Shown: positions 8,750 to 16,446 of the stretch, piece by piece
How the letters are laid out: the number at the start of each line of letters is the position of its first letter
Position numbering within the stretch: position 1 is the first letter of the stretch
Origin: CAYYUA01 sp964542585
GTDB lineage: Bacteria > Bacteroidota > Bacteroidia > CAILMK01 > CAYYUA01
Direction of reading: 5' to 3'
DNA: 64,000 nucleotides
NCBI GenBank assembly: GCA_964542585.1
Contig: CAZIUI010000005.1
Location: 62,001 to 126,000 of the forward strand
Notes under the pieces: generated by a model
Told to the model about the DNA's origin: nothing
Databases searched by the model: none
The model's input: only the letters and a program-made list of their open reading frames with translations
Translations under genes and position numbers: made by a program

Positions 8750-8800
8750 TATTAAGCAGTTTTTCTGATTCTAGTAAAGAAAGTGCATTAGGTTATAAAT

Positions 8801-8820
8801 GTTCACTTCAATAAGTGTAC
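8801..8820. promoter_or_regulatory. Palindromic operator candidate before the nitroreductase gene
   Basis: GTTCACTTCAATAAGTGTAC is an inverted repeat with arms GTTCACTT and AAGTGTAC matching at 7 of 8 positions around a 4-base centre. The size and symmetry fit a MarR-type dimer site. It lies 52-71 bases upstream of the nitroreductase start. Confidence 0.45.
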
Positions 8821-8831
8821 CAACAGTAAAT

Positions 8832-8839
8832 GTTTAAAC
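8832..8839. promoter_or_regulatory. GTTTAAAC palindrome, copy 1
   Basis: Perfect 8-bp palindrome just inside the marR to nitroreductase gap, embedded in AATGTTTAAAC. The same core recurs upstream of marR at 9341-9348, so it may be a second regulator site. AT-rich 8-mers recur by chance, so this stays tentative. Confidence 0.35.
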
Positions 8840-8849
8840 TGATAAAGTG

Positions 8850-9314
8850 TTAAATTTTGGACGTTTCCCGAAGCCTATCCAGTAACTCGTTGACCCTGGA
8901 GGCTTCTTCTTCGGACAGGTGCTGGAAACGCTGTGCTGGTGTAAGTTCTTGATTCTCAATGGTCTTAAGGAGCTCCAGGCCTTCTTCAGTAATGCAAACT
9001 TCCACCTGCCTGCGGTCCCTTTGGCATTCATCCCGTTTTGCAAATCCCTTTTGGCGAAGTTTTTCCACTAAACGGGAGGCATTGGACATTTTATTGAGCA
9101 TCCGCGCTTTCAGCAGGTTCACGGAGGCAGGTTCAGGATGCTGTCCCCTTAGTATTCGTAAAATGTTGTATTGCTCGGGTGTAAGGTCATATTGCTTTAG
9201 TTGATGATGCTGGTAATCATTGATCCAGTTACCGGTGAATATGATGTTTAAAACCAATTTTTCCCATTGGTCCTGAAAACCTTTGCGCTGATGAATTTCG
9301 TCCTCTAATTTCAT
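8850..9314 (-). CDS. MarR family transcriptional regulator
   Basis: A 154-residue winged-helix repressor. LKQYDLTPEQYNILRILRGQ opens the DNA-binding domain. NKMSNASRLVEKLRQKGFAKR is the recognition helix region at about residues 72-92. The wing carries the family signature DRRQVEVCITEEG. Long N- and C-terminal helices form the dimer. Such regulators respond to phenolics, oxidants or quinones and often control an adjacent detoxifying enzyme, here the nitroreductase. A near-perfect 16-bp palindrome sits 23-38 bases upstream of its start, which suggests autoregulation. Confidence 0.9.
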   Translation of the reverse strand: MKLEDEIHQRKGFQDQWEKLVLNIIFTGNWINDYQHHQLKQYDLTPEQYNILRILRGQHPEPASVNLLKARMLNKMSNASRLVEKLRQKGFAKRDECQRDRRQVEVCITEEGLELLKTIENQELTPAQRFQHLSEEEASRVNELLDRLRETSKI

Positions 9315-9336
9315 AGTAAAAAACTAACAGTTTATT

Positions 9337-9352
9337 TAGTGTTTAAACATTA
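9337..9352. promoter_or_regulatory. Palindromic operator candidate upstream of marR
   Basis: TAGTGTTTAAACATTA is a 16-bp inverted repeat with one mismatched pair, centred on GTTTAAAC. It lies 23-38 bases before the marR start and shares its core with the palindrome at 8832, so autorepression is plausible. Confidence 0.45.
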
Positions 9353-9373
9353 GATACAAGCGACTATAAAGGT

Positions 9374-9402
9374 AAAAAAAAACCCGCAGATGATTGCGGG
9401 TT
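9374..9402 (-). terminator. Rho-independent terminator for the PKD lipoprotein gene
   Basis: An 8-bp perfect stem AACCCGCA/TGCGGGTT (9381-9388 with 9395-9402) encloses a 6-base loop. An A run at 9374-9380 becomes U's on the minus strand. It lies 40 bases after the PKD gene stop. A runs on both sides make it possibly bidirectional. Confidence 0.8.
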
Positions 9403-9441
9403 AAAAAAAACAAACTATTACTTCTATTAGGGAAATGGCGA

Positions 9442-10191
9442 TTATTTTCGCCAATCTAATTCAATGTTACCAATGGTTTCATCATCCGGATTTTTGATCG
9501 GGAACTTTTCCAGGTAGGGGTCGGGTACAGCTTTTAAACCGTTGTCCGGTAGGGTATAGGTAAAAACGGTATCATTCGGCATATTGGAATCCTGATCAAT
9601 GACCCGGACAGCATAGCTTTTATCAAAATTATCAAGCTCCAATAAAGGGCTATTGAAATCCCAGGTCTTAGGCAAGGTTATGGAGTCTACCACATTGGGA
9701 AACACCTGGGTATTACCTATTAGTACACTGTCAGGCTTTTCGAGAAATTCTACATATACGTCAGGAGGACTATTGGGATCCCAGGAAGCATTGTTAGTAT
9801 CCGTAGCTGGAAAGTCATTCAATGTTATAGAATTAATCCCAACTCTGCTGAACCCTGAGTCAATCTTTATTTCTTTAACTACAACATCTGCTCCTTTAAA
9901 ATTTTCAGCTTTGAATGATACGGAATAAATCCCTTCACTCTCAAAAACATGGGTGGGATTTTCCTTACTGCTTGTATCCCCATCTCCAAAAGTCCACAAA
10001 TAGGAATCCGCGTTCTGTGATAGACTTTCAAAATCAACCTGGCACGGAGCCCTGCAGTTGGTGTTAGTAGATGAAAAGTTGGCGGTAGGCGGGTCAATTG
10101 GTTTGCGTCCTTCATCACCCGCATCTTGACAACCATAAGTCAATAGTGCTAACGCAAGAACCCAAGTCGTGATGTTTTTATACCATACCAT
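9442..10191 (-). CDS. PKD-domain lipoprotein
   Basis: A 249-residue exported protein with a signal peptide and lipobox LLTYGC, which makes Cys21 the lipidated residue. A PKD domain at about residues 36-112 shows the hallmark YLWTFGDGDTSS and the closing GIYSVSFKAEN. The remaining 130 residues are rich in Asp, Asn and Pro and match no domain I recognise. Such lipoproteins usually sit on the outer membrane, where PKD domains mediate adhesion or polysaccharide contact. The gene is a single-gene unit, with a consensus promoter just upstream and a terminator just downstream. Confidence 0.85.
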   Translation of the reverse strand: MVWYKNITTWVLALALLTYGCQDAGDEGRKPIDPPTANFSSTNTNCRAPCQVDFESLSQNADSYLWTFGDGDTSSKENPTHVFESEGIYSVSFKAENFKGADVVVKEIKIDSGFSRVGINSITLNDFPATDTNNASWDPNSPPDVYVEFLEKPDSVLIGNTQVFPNVVDSITLPKTWDFNSPLLELDNFDKSYAVRVIDQDSNMPNDTVFTYTLPDNGLKAVPDPYLEKFPIKNPDDETIGNIELDWRK

Positions 10192-10211
10192 AAGGACTGA
10201 TTTGATATTAA

Positions 10212-10241
10212 CAAAACTATAACAATTTCTGAATGCACCAA
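10212..10241 (-). promoter_or_regulatory. Consensus Bacteroidota promoter of the PKD lipoprotein gene
   Basis: Read on the minus strand, TTG (10241-10239) is followed after exactly 19 bases by TAGTTTTG (10219-10212). Both elements and their spacing match the Bacteroidota sigma-A type promoter. The -7 box ends 21 bases before the ATG, so the leader is very short. Confidence 0.65.
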
Positions 10242-10311
10242 ATAAGGCAACATTGAACTGGAAAAATACTTTAACGGATTAGATGCGCCCAATGATCAGT
10301 GTTTTTTATCT

Positions 10312-10319
10312 TACTTTTG
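10312..10319 (+). promoter_or_regulatory. -7 element upstream of the phzF-like gene
   Basis: TACTTTTG matches TAnnTTTG and lies 31 bases before the ATG at 10350. I see no TTG at the usual -33 spacing. It also supports the start at 10350, because starts at 10299-10319 would overlap the promoter. Confidence 0.45.
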
Positions 10320-10349
10320 TGTATACCAGAGTATTCAATAATTCGGGCT

Positions 10350-11141
10350 ATGAAAGAACGATATGCTTTTTACCAAGTAGACGCATTCACCAATGAGCCT
10401 TTTAAAGGAAATCCGGCGGCCATTTGTTTAGTCCCTGAATGGCCGGGTGATCTTATCCTGCAGGCCATTGCGGCTGATAATAACCTTTCTGAAACTGCTT
10501 TCCTGAAACCAGTGGATGAAGACTACGAAATACGCTGGTTTACCCCAAAGACTGAAGTGGCACTTTGCGGCCATGCAACACTGGCCAGTGCTCATGTCGT
10601 TTTCAATTATTTACACCCGCAGTGGGATGAAGTTGTTTTTCATACCCGCTATTCCGGTGATCTATTCCTCTATCAAGCAGAGGGGCAACTGGCCATGGAT
10701 TTACCCAAAATACCAGTTGAAAAAAAAGTTAATAACCACCGATTAGGCCGTCTCTCGAGCAGTGTTGAAGCTGTTTATGAAAGTGATAAGCTCATCTTGC
10801 GTTTACAGGATGAGGAAGCGGTTGCTAACTTCCAGGAAGATCCCGCTTTACTTGGGCAAATGCACGAATTCGGAGTTGGCATTACCGCGCCAAGCAATGA
10901 TCCAGAAGTGGACTTTGTTTCTCGTTTTTTTGCTCCCAATGCTGGTATTCAGGAAGATCCCGTAACAGGTTCTCTTCACGCTGGTTTAGCAGAATTATGG
11001 GAAAAGGAATTTGGGAAAGATACCATGACAGCGCGCCAACTTAGTTCCAGAAAAGGCGACTTAACCCTAACCGTTAAAGGAGACCGTGTTATTGTTAGCG
11101 GGCATGCCAGAACAGTTATTGAAGGTCAATATTACCTTTAA
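10350..11141 (+). CDS. PhzF family epimerase/isomerase
   Basis: A 263-residue PhzF-like protein with two pseudo-symmetric diaminopimelate-epimerase-like halves. The start MKERYAFYQVDAFTNEPFKGNP is the typical family opening. The catalytic Glu is E48 in NNLSETAF. The second half has DPVTGSLHAGLAELW, the conserved loop that closes over the substrate. PhzF of Pseudomonas isomerises a phenazine precursor, but most homologues have unknown substrates and no phenazine genes are present here. A longer start at 10299 would add 17 residues and cover the probable promoter, so I reject it. Confidence 0.88.
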   Translation: MKERYAFYQVDAFTNEPFKGNPAAICLVPEWPGDLILQAIAADNNLSETAFLKPVDEDYEIRWFTPKTEVALCGHATLASAHVVFNYLHPQWDEVVFHTRYSGDLFLYQAEGQLAMDLPKIPVEKKVNNHRLGRLSSSVEAVYESDKLILRLQDEEAVANFQEDPALLGQMHEFGVGITAPSNDPEVDFVSRFFAPNAGIQEDPVTGSLHAGLAELWEKEFGKDTMTARQLSSRKGDLTLTVKGDRVIVSGHARTVIEGQYYL

Positions 11142-11208
11142 AAAAGGCGTATTTTAAAACACCTCAAATGATACTATACTTTGGTTTACAGGAAATTACC
11201 TCAAATCG

Positions 11209-11769
11209 ATGGCTGCAGCTACTAATCAGGGCTCAATAAAAAATTGGTTCTTAACCGGTTCGCCTGGTGTAGGGAAGACAACGGTTGTTCATGAGCTTGT
11301 GAATCAGCTGAAAGACGGAAATTTTCTTCCTGGTGGAATCCTTAGCCCTGAAATACGGGAGCATGGAAAGCGTTCAGGGTTTACCATTCAGGATCTGATG
11401 ACTGGAAGGGAAGAAACGATGGCCCATAAAGAAGCCGATAGTACCATGGTTGTAGGATCTTACAAAGTGTTGGCTCAGCGGGTGGATGCTGTATGTGGGG
11501 AAGCTTTCCCTTATGCCTTTCAACATGCGGATGTGATCGTTGTGGATGAAGTTGGCCCTATGGAGCTTTTCAGCCAAGGCTTTAAGCATTTCCTAAAGCA
11601 GACCATACAACAAACGCAACCTTTAGTCGGTGTTATTAACCCCAAAGCTAACAGGGGGTTTGTTCGAACCCTTTTAAGGTCTGCGAATTCAACCTCTTAC
11701 GAGGTAACTACTGAAAATCGGGAAGCCCTACCTGGGCTACTTTTTGAGCAATTAACAAAAATCGTATAA
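11209..11769 (+). CDS. THEP1-type nucleoside-triphosphatase
   Basis: A 186-residue P-loop NTPase with Walker A GSPGVGKT at residues 17-24, Walker B in ADVIVVDEVGPMEL near 106-119, and the segment FTIQDLMTGREE. These match the THEP1/NTPase_1 family, known from Aquifex, Thermotoga and archaea and from human cancer-related NTPase. Family members hydrolyse ATP, GTP and other NTPs. The cellular role is unclear; links to nucleotide clean-up or RNA have been suggested. It follows the phzF-like gene by 67 bases on the same strand, possibly as an operon. Confidence 0.8.
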   Translation: MAAATNQGSIKNWFLTGSPGVGKTTVVHELVNQLKDGNFLPGGILSPEIREHGKRSGFTIQDLMTGREETMAHKEADSTMVVGSYKVLAQRVDAVCGEAFPYAFQHADVIVVDEVGPMELFSQGFKHFLKQTIQQTQPLVGVINPKANRGFVRTLLRSANSTSYEVTTENREALPGLLFEQLTKIV

Positions 11770-11839
11770 GTGCTACCCTAAAGGGTATATTTAGTGCATC
11801 ACTAACAGAACTTTTTAATCTAAAACAAACAACTAATTT

Positions 11840-13688
11840 ATGCCTAAGCCAATAGTAATAACGGCGATGCTTGTAGCCACAATTGCCCATTTTGGAATAG
11901 CTCAGACTGGCTCCCTTAAGGGCCGAGCCTTGGATGTGGATCGGGGTAAGCCTATTCCGAATTTCCAGGTTAAAATTGAAGCGTTGAAGAAGCAAACCAA
12001 AACCGATAGTGCTGGAAAATACCGGTTAACCAATTTACCGCCGGGTAATTACCGCATAAAAACAGCGCACCCGAAGTATGGGAGCTTCACAATTGATTCC
12101 GTTATTATTAGAGCCAATCAATCTACGACCCGCAACATCACTGTTGAGCAAAATCAATCAAAATTCAGACAGGATTCCCGAATTCAGATGGAAAAAAAAC
12201 CATCTACAGCCGGGTATGTAAATCCCCGCAAATCTGTAAGAAAGCAGTATAACAGAGAGGATTATGACCGCATAGAGGCCAATTCCTTTAAAAATGTTAA
12301 AAGCAATCCACAATCGACCTTTTCCATAGATGTTGATCGGGCATCTTTTGCCAATACCAGGCGGTACCTGGAGAATGAGGAACTTCCTCCTAAAGATGCT
12401 GTCCGGATTGAAGAGCTGATCAACTATTTTGACTACAACTACGAGGGCCCTGAAAATGACAGGCCGTTTGCTGTAAATACTGAAGGTGGGAAGTGCCCCT
12501 GGAGCCCTGATCATAAGCTCTTGCACATTGGCCTGCAGGGTAAAAAGATCCCCCAATCCGAAATCCCTACCTCTAACCTGGTTTTCTTGGTGGATGTCTC
12601 GGGATCCATGAATAGCCCTAACAAACTGCCCCTTGTGAAAGCATCGCTTAGAATGCTGACAGACCAGCTGGGCTCTGATGATCGCATTAGCATGGTTGCC
12701 TATGCCGGCTCTTCAGGATTAGTACTACCTTCCACCCCAGGTAACCAGAAAGAAAATATTACCCAAGCCCTTAATAATTTGGAAGCTGGTGGCTCAACCG
12801 CTGGTAGTAAGGGTATAAAATTGGCTTACAAGGAAGCAAAGGAAAATTTTATAGAGGATGGCAATAATCGTGTTATCCTTGCCACTGATGGCGACTTTAA
12901 TGTGGGAGTAACAAGTGACGGCGCACTAACACGATTAATTGAAGAGAAACGCGAGTCAGGGATATTCCTTTCCGTTCTGGGTTTTGGTATGGGTAATTAC
13001 CAGGGTAGTAAGATGGAAAAGCTCTCCAATAAAGGCAATGGAAATTATACTTACGTTGATAACAAATTAGAAGCTAAAAAAACCTTGGTTGAGGAATTTG
13101 GAGGAACTATGACAACCATTGCTAAAGACGTAAAAATTCAATTGGAGTTCAATCCCGCTAAGGTACAATCTTATCGGCTGATAGGTTATGCTAACCGTCA
13201 ACTTGACAAAGAAGATTTTCGCGATGATAGTGTGGATGCTGGCGAATTAGGAGCTGGCCATTCCGTTACAGCTCTTTACGAGATAATCCCTTCTGGTAAG
13301 GCCTCAGATCAAAAACAACCCTCACTTTCAGATTTAAGGTATCAGGAAAAACGTATAAAAAACCGTGCAAAGCAATTGAATGAAATCGGCATGTTGAAGC
13401 TTCGCTACAAAGAGCCGGATGGAAAAAACAGCAAGCTTATCAATCAACCGTTGAAACCAACAGATCAACTGAAAACCACAAATAATTTTTATTGGGCTTC
13501 AGCTGTTGCCATGTTTGGGATGCAACTCCGTAATAGTCCTTATAAAGGTCAGACAAGCTTTAACCTCATNNNNNNNNNNCATAAAAGAAACAGCTAAACA
13601 TGGAGTTGGCACAGATGAAAAAGGTTATCGTAAAGGCTTTATGAGCCTGATTGAACAAGCCGCTAAACTAGAGCGAAGCCAACACTAA
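11840..13688 (+). CDS. Von Willebrand factor A protein with N-terminal carboxypeptidase-regulatory-like domain (interrupted by assembly gap)
   Basis: Exported protein of about 615 residues. A signal peptide ends HFGIA at residue 21, exposing Gln22. A CarboxypepD_reg-like beta-sandwich covers about 24-105. The YfbK-type von Willebrand N-domain has STFSIDVDRASFANTRRYL, and the A domain has the metal site DVSGSM at 252-257. The frame before the 10-N gap (frame of 11840) differs from the frame after it, where IKETAKHGVGTDEKGYRKGF matches the YfbK C-terminus. I therefore treat the two parts as one gene whose true gap length is not 10. The function of this family is unknown; surface or periplasmic protein binding is likely. 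Confidence 0.82.
13570..13579. other. Assembly gap of 10 Ns
   Basis: Ten undetermined bases lie inside the von Willebrand A gene. For the coding frame to continue, the real gap must be two bases longer modulo 3 (for example 9 or 12). The protein should therefore not be read as frameshifted. Confidence 0.95.
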
Positions 13689-13712
13689 AAGATGGTAACT
13701 TGGATACAAATA

Positions 13713-13741
13713 AAAATAGGGAGTTTTAAATTCCCTATTTT
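13713..13741. terminator. Hairpin between convergent genes
   Basis: A 10-bp perfect stem AAAATAGGGA/TCCCTATTTT (13713-13722 with 13732-13741) has a 9-base loop. The AT ends of the stem give a short U run on both strands. It lies between the converging von Willebrand A and azurin-like genes and probably serves both. Confidence 0.6.
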
Positions 13742-13788
13742 GTATAAACTTAAAAGCAATAATATAAATCAAAGTTTTACGCCAATCA

Positions 13789-14397
13789 TTAAGCTACAAC
13801 CTCAATTTTTCCTTTCATAGTAGGATAGTGGCCGGGATAGGTACAGATAAATTCATAAGTTCCGGCTTTATCAATAGATAGCGTTACGGTAGCCTTTTCA
13901 CCGGGCTTTAGAACCTTAGTGTTTGCCAGGATATTGCTTTTATCCTCAGGAAGATAGCCGTTGTCCTTGTTTGACATTCCTGCAGTTGCAACATCTCGAG
14001 CATTTTCCGGCTTTACCACCACAAAATTGTGCTGCATTGCTTTTGCGGATTCCGGTGCTGTATTTTTCAGCGTAACCTTAACAGTTTGACCCTTTTTGAC
14101 TTTAATTTTATTGATGTCATACTTCATGTTCTGCATCGTTGTCCCCGGTGTTTTCACAGTTACGCTAGCCTTATCACTAGCATCGGTAAGGTCCGCCATA
14201 TTCCTATCACCCTCTGAAGTTTTTTCACCATCACCACTTTTATTATCACCGTCCTTACTACTGCCCATATCCGGGCGCTGTTGTTCCTCTTGCTGCTTAT
14301 CATTTGCATTTTGTTGAGATTGGCCTCCGCCCCCACAACTACTCATTATCGTGGTAGTCATAAAAAGGCCAATTAAGGCTACATTGAGCTTTCTCAT
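13789..14397 (-). CDS. Azurin-like blue copper lipoprotein
   Basis: A 202-residue lipoprotein with lipobox MSSC, so Cys21 is lipidated. A hydrophilic linker follows from about 22 to 75, rich in Gln, Asp, Lys and Ser. A type 1 copper domain ends the protein. The expected copper ligands are all present: H123 in MQHNFVVV, C185 in FICTYPGH, H190, and M194. The arrangement, with loop CTYPGHYPTM, is that of azurin/auracyanin proteins. It probably carries electrons in the periplasm, held at a membrane by its lipid. It is transcribed alone, opposite the DASH-type cryptochrome gene. Confidence 0.9.
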   Translation of the reverse strand: MRKLNVALIGLFMTTTIMSSCGGGGQSQQNANDKQQEEQQRPDMGSSKDGDNKSGDGEKTSEGDRNMADLTDASDKASVTVKTPGTTMQNMKYDINKIKVKKGQTVKVTLKNTAPESAKAMQHNFVVVKPENARDVATAGMSNKDNGYLPEDKSNILANTKVLKPGEKATVTLSIDKAGTYEFICTYPGHYPTMKGKIEVVA

Positions 14398-14583
14398 TTG
14401 ACTGTCTTTTTGGTGTAATTTAAATACAACATTTCTAAGAAGGTTGTTTAGCTAATACCAAGATTTCCTGAATTACGGTCTAATCGTTTTCCTAAAAACT
14501 TTACCTTGAGATTAGCTATACAAAACTAAGAACGACTAAAACCGTTCTATTGGTTTAAATTATCATAAACTAAAAATCATTGC

Positions 14584-15996
14584 ATGGGTATCGGATTGGT
14601 ATGGTTCAGACAGGAATTGCGCTTGCATGATAACCCTGTACTCAATGAAGCAATTAAGCATCATGATGCTGTTTTACCCTTATTCGTGTTTGAAAAGGAA
14701 TATTGGCAAGAAGATAAGTTTGGGCATCAGCGAACCGGCCCCTTCAGAACCCGTTTTTTAAAAGAAGCTGTCGCTGACCTTCGTAAGAGTCTTCAAGAGG
14801 TCGGTAGTAATTTGATTATTAAGTATGGTAAAGTTGAGGAGGTTATTAAACAGCTTGCAAAAGATTACGAGATAGAAGCTGTTTACAGTAGTCAAGAAGT
14901 GGCAACCCGGGAAGTTCGCTCGGAAGAGCGTGTTTCAGCAAACTTAAATGTGCCGTATCATAAAATCTGGCATGCTACCCTGTTTCACCCGGATGATGTC
15001 CCTTTTAAGCCCGAGGAAACACCAGATGTTTACACCAACTTCCGTAAAAAATGTGAAAGGTATGGTACGGTACAGCTCCCGTTGCCTTCGCCCTCTAACA
15101 TCCCCACTCCCGAAATCGATGATGTAGGGGTATTACCGACCTTGGAAGAGCTTGGAAGCTATGATTTTGAGGATGATGAACGAGCAGTATTGTATTTTGA
15201 AGGTGGTGAAACACCTGCTTTAGAACGTCTTGATCATTATTTTTGGAACACTCACAATCTGGCCCGCTACAAGCAAACCCGCAACGGCCTAATAGGGGCT
15301 GATTACAGCTCAAAGTTCTCAGCATGGCTAAACTTAGGTTGTTTGTCGCCGCGCTTTATTCATAAGCAGGTACAGGATTTTGAGCATGAGGTAACAAAAA
15401 ATAAAAGTACCTACTGGCTCATTTTTGAACTTATATGGCGTGATTTTTTCCGATTTTTGACAGTAAGATACCAAGCTAAGTTGTTCTACCTTACAGGCCT
15501 TTGGGATGTAGAAAAAACCTGGTACGATCACCCTGAACATTTTGTGGCCTGGAAAAAAGGAATGACCGGTGTTCCCTTTATAGATGCAAACATGAGAGAA
15601 ATATATTACACCGGCTATATGAGTAACCGCGGCAGACAAAATGTTGCTTCTTTTCTAGCCAAGGATCTGCAGATCGATTGGCGCAAAGGCGCTAGCTGGT
15701 TTGAGTCCTTATTAGTAGATTATGATGTTCACAGCAATTGGGGAAATTGGAATTACAATTCCGGAGTGGGGTCAGATCCACGGGAAGATCGCCAATTTAA
15801 TGTTGTGCTACAAGCAAAAAAATATGATAAGCAAGCCGAGTACGTTCGGCTATGGTTACCTGAGCTTGAACATTTAAGTGCTGAAGAAATCTTGAATTGG
15901 CCAATGCTTGAGAAGGCTAAAAGACAAGATAAGGCACCCGATTATCCTGATCCTGTTTTTATCAATAAAAAATGGTATTACCCAAACAAATCTTAA
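14584..15996 (+). CDS. DASH-type cryptochrome / photolyase
   Basis: This 470-residue flavoprotein belongs to the photolyase/cryptochrome family. It has the N-terminal antenna-binding domain (LVWFRQELRLHDNP), an interdomain linker, and a C-terminal FAD domain with TRNGLIGADYSSKFSAWL and GVPFIDANMREIYYTGYMSNRGRQ. The sequence of the FAD domain and the short C-terminus point to the DASH group, which repairs cyclobutane dimers in single-stranded DNA using blue light. The surface tryptophans of the electron chain appear retained (WNWNYNSGVGSDP region). It is followed by two tiny membrane-protein genes. Confidence 0.92.
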   Translation: MGIGLVWFRQELRLHDNPVLNEAIKHHDAVLPLFVFEKEYWQEDKFGHQRTGPFRTRFLKEAVADLRKSLQEVGSNLIIKYGKVEEVIKQLAKDYEIEAVYSSQEVATREVRSEERVSANLNVPYHKIWHATLFHPDDVPFKPEETPDVYTNFRKKCERYGTVQLPLPSPSNIPTPEIDDVGVLPTLEELGSYDFEDDERAVLYFEGGETPALERLDHYFWNTHNLARYKQTRNGLIGADYSSKFSAWLNLGCLSPRFIHKQVQDFEHEVTKNKSTYWLIFELIWRDFFRFLTVRYQAKLFYLTGLWDVEKTWYDHPEHFVAWKKGMTGVPFIDANMREIYYTGYMSNRGRQNVASFLAKDLQIDWRKGASWFESLLVDYDVHSNWGNWNYNSGVGSDPREDRQFNVVLQAKKYDKQAEYVRLWLPELEHLSAEEILNWPMLEKAKRQDKAPDYPDPVFINKKWYYPNKS

Positions 15997-16008
15997 AATT
16001 GCTTTAAA

Positions 16009-16173
16009 ATGAAAACGTCAGATTATTTTATCCTATCAGCCGCTTTTATCTCATTTCTGCTTTCAGTATCCACATGGTTTTTTCTGGACAAACAAGCTGG
16101 TATTTTTATCGGGATATGGGTACCCTCTATCCTCGCCCTGGGAGGCTACTTCAAGATTATTACTAAACAATAA
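16009..16173 (+). CDS. Small membrane protein, 54 residues
   Basis: The ORF starts MKTSDYFILSAAFISF 12 bases after the cryptochrome stop and ends ...FKIITKQ. Two hydrophobic segments (about residues 6-26 and 31-49) with a short polar turn predict a helical hairpin in the inner membrane. The tight spacing to its neighbours suggests co-transcription. I do not recognise a named family. It could be an accessory subunit of a transporter or oxidase, but nothing adjacent shows which. Confidence 0.6.
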   Translation: MKTSDYFILSAAFISFLLSVSTWFFLDKQAGIFIGIWVPSILALGGYFKIITKQ

Positions 16174-16184
16174 AAAAGTGCTAT

Positions 16185-16304
16185 ATGGGCGGTTTTAACT
16201 TTGATCTTTTAATTTTTGTTGTGGGCTTGTTTGTAACGATTCTTGCCATAGTGGGAATTTATTTCACTAAGCGCGAGTTTGAACGTGATAACCCTGATTC
16301 CTGA
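16185..16304 (+). CDS. Small single-span membrane protein, 39 residues
   Basis: The ORF MGGFNFDLLIFVVGLFV... starts 11 bases after the previous stop. It has one hydrophobic helix (about residues 6-27) followed by a charged tail KREFERDNPDS, which would place the C-terminus in the cytoplasm. Such short proteins are often missed by gene callers. Its close spacing behind the 54-residue membrane protein suggests the two act together. No function is recognisable. Confidence 0.55.
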   Translation: MGGFNFDLLIFVVGLFVTILAIVGIYFTKREFERDNPDS

Positions 16305-16446
16305 TATTTTCAATGAGTGCTTAAAGTAATCCGTTTAAAATGCTTAAGGGCTCACTTGAATTGAGAAACTCTTAGGTAGGGCGGTAAGAACGATCTTAAG
16401 TTGCTAATTTTTTGGTTTTAATAGACGCCTGAAACCTTGGTTATAT

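Noticed and set aside
14521..14528. TAGTTTTG on the minus strand as promoter of the azurin-like gene
   Set aside because: It matches the -7 form but is about 124 bases from the start with no -33 element, so support is too weak to list as a feature.
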